Below are positions 62,999-64,000 of a stretch of 64,000 bases of DNA, piece by piece. Origin of the DNA: Halomonas dongshanensis (GTDB lineage: Bacteria > Pseudomonadota > Gammaproteobacteria > Pseudomonadales > Halomonadaceae); the NCBI RefSeq assembly GCF_024790395.1, contig NZ_JAJISC010000002.1, forward strand, positions 496,001-560,000, written 5' to 3'. Under the pieces are notes generated by a model. The model was given only the letters and a program-made list of their open reading frames with translations. It did no database searches and was not told the origin of the DNA. Every line of letters begins with the position of its first letter. The first letter of the stretch is position 1. A program made the position numbers and the translations under genes.

Positions 62999-63901
62999 AT
63001 GAACGCTGTTGTACTTCCCGATGTTTCCACCTCGGAAACCGCCCCCAGCTTGACTCCGCTTGAGTGGGTCGGCATGCAGAACATCGACCTGCCGATTCTC
63101 ATCGAAGAGTCTGGCTACATGCGGGCGCTACAGGCCAAGGTGGATGCGCAGGTCAATTTGCCCGCGCGGCATATCAAGGGCATCCATATGTCGCGCCTTT
63201 ACCGCTTGCTCGATGGCGTGGCGGACCAGGTGGCGCTCTCGCCTGGGCTGCTCGAGCGCACGCTGCACGATATGATCGCGACGCATCGCGACTGCGAAAC
63301 CAACGGCGCGCGCTTGATGCTGTCCTTCGAGCTGCTGGTGCGGCGCTTCGCGCTGCTCTCCGAGGGGCTCGCGGGGTGGAAAGCCTATCCCGTGCACCTG
63401 CACGCCGAGCTCATGGAGGGGAAACTCACGCTGCGGGCGCGGGTAACGGTGACCTACTCATCGACCTGCCCCTGCTCGGCGGCGCTGTCACGCCAGCTTC
63501 TCGAGCGCGCCTTTCTCGACGCCTTTGCCGAACACCCCCACCCCGAGCGTGAGAGCGTGGCCGCCTGGCTCAAGGACCACGCCACCCTGGCCACGCCGCA
63601 TAGCCAACGCAGCCACGCCCACGTCGAAGTAGACGTCGACACTGCGACGCCGTCTTTTGGGCTACTAATGCTGATCGAGCGTATCGAACAGGCACTGGGT
63701 ACGCCAGTGCAAACCGCCGTCAAACGTGCCGACGAACAGGCGTTTGCCGCCTTGAACGGCAGCAACTTGATGTTCGTCGAGGATGCCGCGCGGCGTCTGC
63801 GGCAGGCGCTGGGTGAACGGTACGCCAACCTTGCAGTCAATGTCGAGCACCTCGAAAGCCTGCACGCGCACGATGCGGTTGCCTGGGCCAGCGACGTCTA
63901 G
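62999..63901 (+). CDS. folE2: GTP cyclohydrolase IB (zinc-independent)
   Basis: A 300-residue FolE2/MptA-type enzyme that converts GTP to 7,8-dihydroneopterin triphosphate, first step of folate synthesis, using metals other than zinc. [10 protein letters not shown] and the catalytic Cys in [13 protein letters not shown], followed by [13 protein letters not shown], are typical. ATG 62999 is chosen because homologues begin shortly before this and the extension from TTG 62972 would overlap the Zur box. Control by Zur fits its known role as a zinc-limitation backup of FolE. Confidence 0.93.
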   Translation: MNAVVLPDVSTSETAPSLTPLEWVGMQNIDLPILIEESGYMRALQAKVDAQVNLPARHIKGIHMSRLYRLLDGVADQVALSPGLLERTLHDMIATHRDCETNGARLMLSFELLVRRFALLSEGLAGWKAYPVHLHAELMEGKLTLRARVTVTYSSTCPCSAALSRQLLERAFLDAFAEHPHPERESVAAWLKDHATLATPHSQRSHAHVEVDVDTATPSFGLLMLIERIEQALGTPVQTAVKRADEQAFAALNGSNLMFVEDAARRLRQALGERYANLAVNVEHLESLHAHDAVAWASDV

Positions 63902-64000
63902 TGCAGGGCCTTGGAATAGCTGCCTAGTTGGATATGATGCGTTGATCACGCGACGCTCGTAACAAAACGTTCATTACGCTTTCAAGGATATGGTCGTTGG
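63902..64000. other. Terminal intergenic sequence
   Basis: About 100 bases after folE2 with no recognisable gene, terminator or operator; the next gene presumably starts outside the window. Confidence 0.5.

Overview
The window is 64 kb of a moderately GC-rich gammaproteobacterial chromosome. The gene families (Pseudomonas/E. coli-type sdh-suc cluster, gltX followed by tRNA-Ala and tRNA-Glu, an RND pump with a TetR repressor, rnb, dusA, folE2) and many acidic proteins suggest a Halomonas-like (Halomonadaceae) organism. This assignment is inference; no rRNA is present. Most of the window is ordinary, well-organised chromosome, with one clear scar of a mobile element.

Layout. 1-198: 3' end of a crotonase-family gene. 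217-2389 (minus): gluconate 5-dehydrogenase and a GntP-type permease; 9681-11347 (plus): gluconate kinase and a LacI-type GntR. Matching GntR-type operators (2466-2481 and 9486-9501) lie upstream of gntP and gntK, so this looks like one regulon split by about 7 kb of unrelated genes: yaeQ-like, an LpxR-like lipid A deacylase, a TonB-dependent siderophore receptor, yghU, a YgeA-type racemase and an OhrR-type regulator. 11375-14970: MOSC protein, OsmC, PRC-barrel protein, 2OG-Fe(II) oxygenase, CoA-type Nudix hydrolase. 15149-24428: SorC-type regulator and a polyol operon (binding protein, two permeases, ATPase, HAD phosphatase, mannitol dehydrogenase, xylulokinase). 25110-32818: tripartite RND efflux system (outer-membrane factor, adaptor, pump), a membrane protein and an AcrR/TtgR-type repressor; near-identical 19-bp candidate operators sit at the pump and repressor promoters. 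32998-35738: AstE-like deacylase and catalase.

35799-38342: intact dusA on the minus strand, then a 1.3 kb scar holding a broken integrase, a RelE/HigB-HigA-type toxin-antitoxin pair, a possible IS end and, at the far side, a second, orphan 5' end of dusA. This is the arrangement left by an element integrated into the start of dusA. A 25-residue membrane microprotein gene with a good ribosome binding site lies just beyond it. 38499-41213: DUF3617-like protein, TSUP exporter, lipoprotein, XRE regulator.

41389-57296: gltX, tRNA-Ala(GGC), tRNA-Glu(TTC), a 500-base gap with clustered DnaA-box-like sequences beside an AT-rich stretch, gltA (minus) divergent from sdhCDAB-sucAB-lpd-sucCD. Together these give citrate synthase, succinate dehydrogenase, the 2-oxoglutarate dehydrogenase complex and succinyl-CoA synthetase. 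SucB carries two lipoyl domains rather than the usual one. 57372-63901: LPG-synthase-like membrane protein overlapping a GT4 glycosyltransferase, RNase II, Cof-type HAD phosphatase, and folE2 behind a convincing Zur box. No CRISPR array and no complete insertion sequence or prophage was seen.
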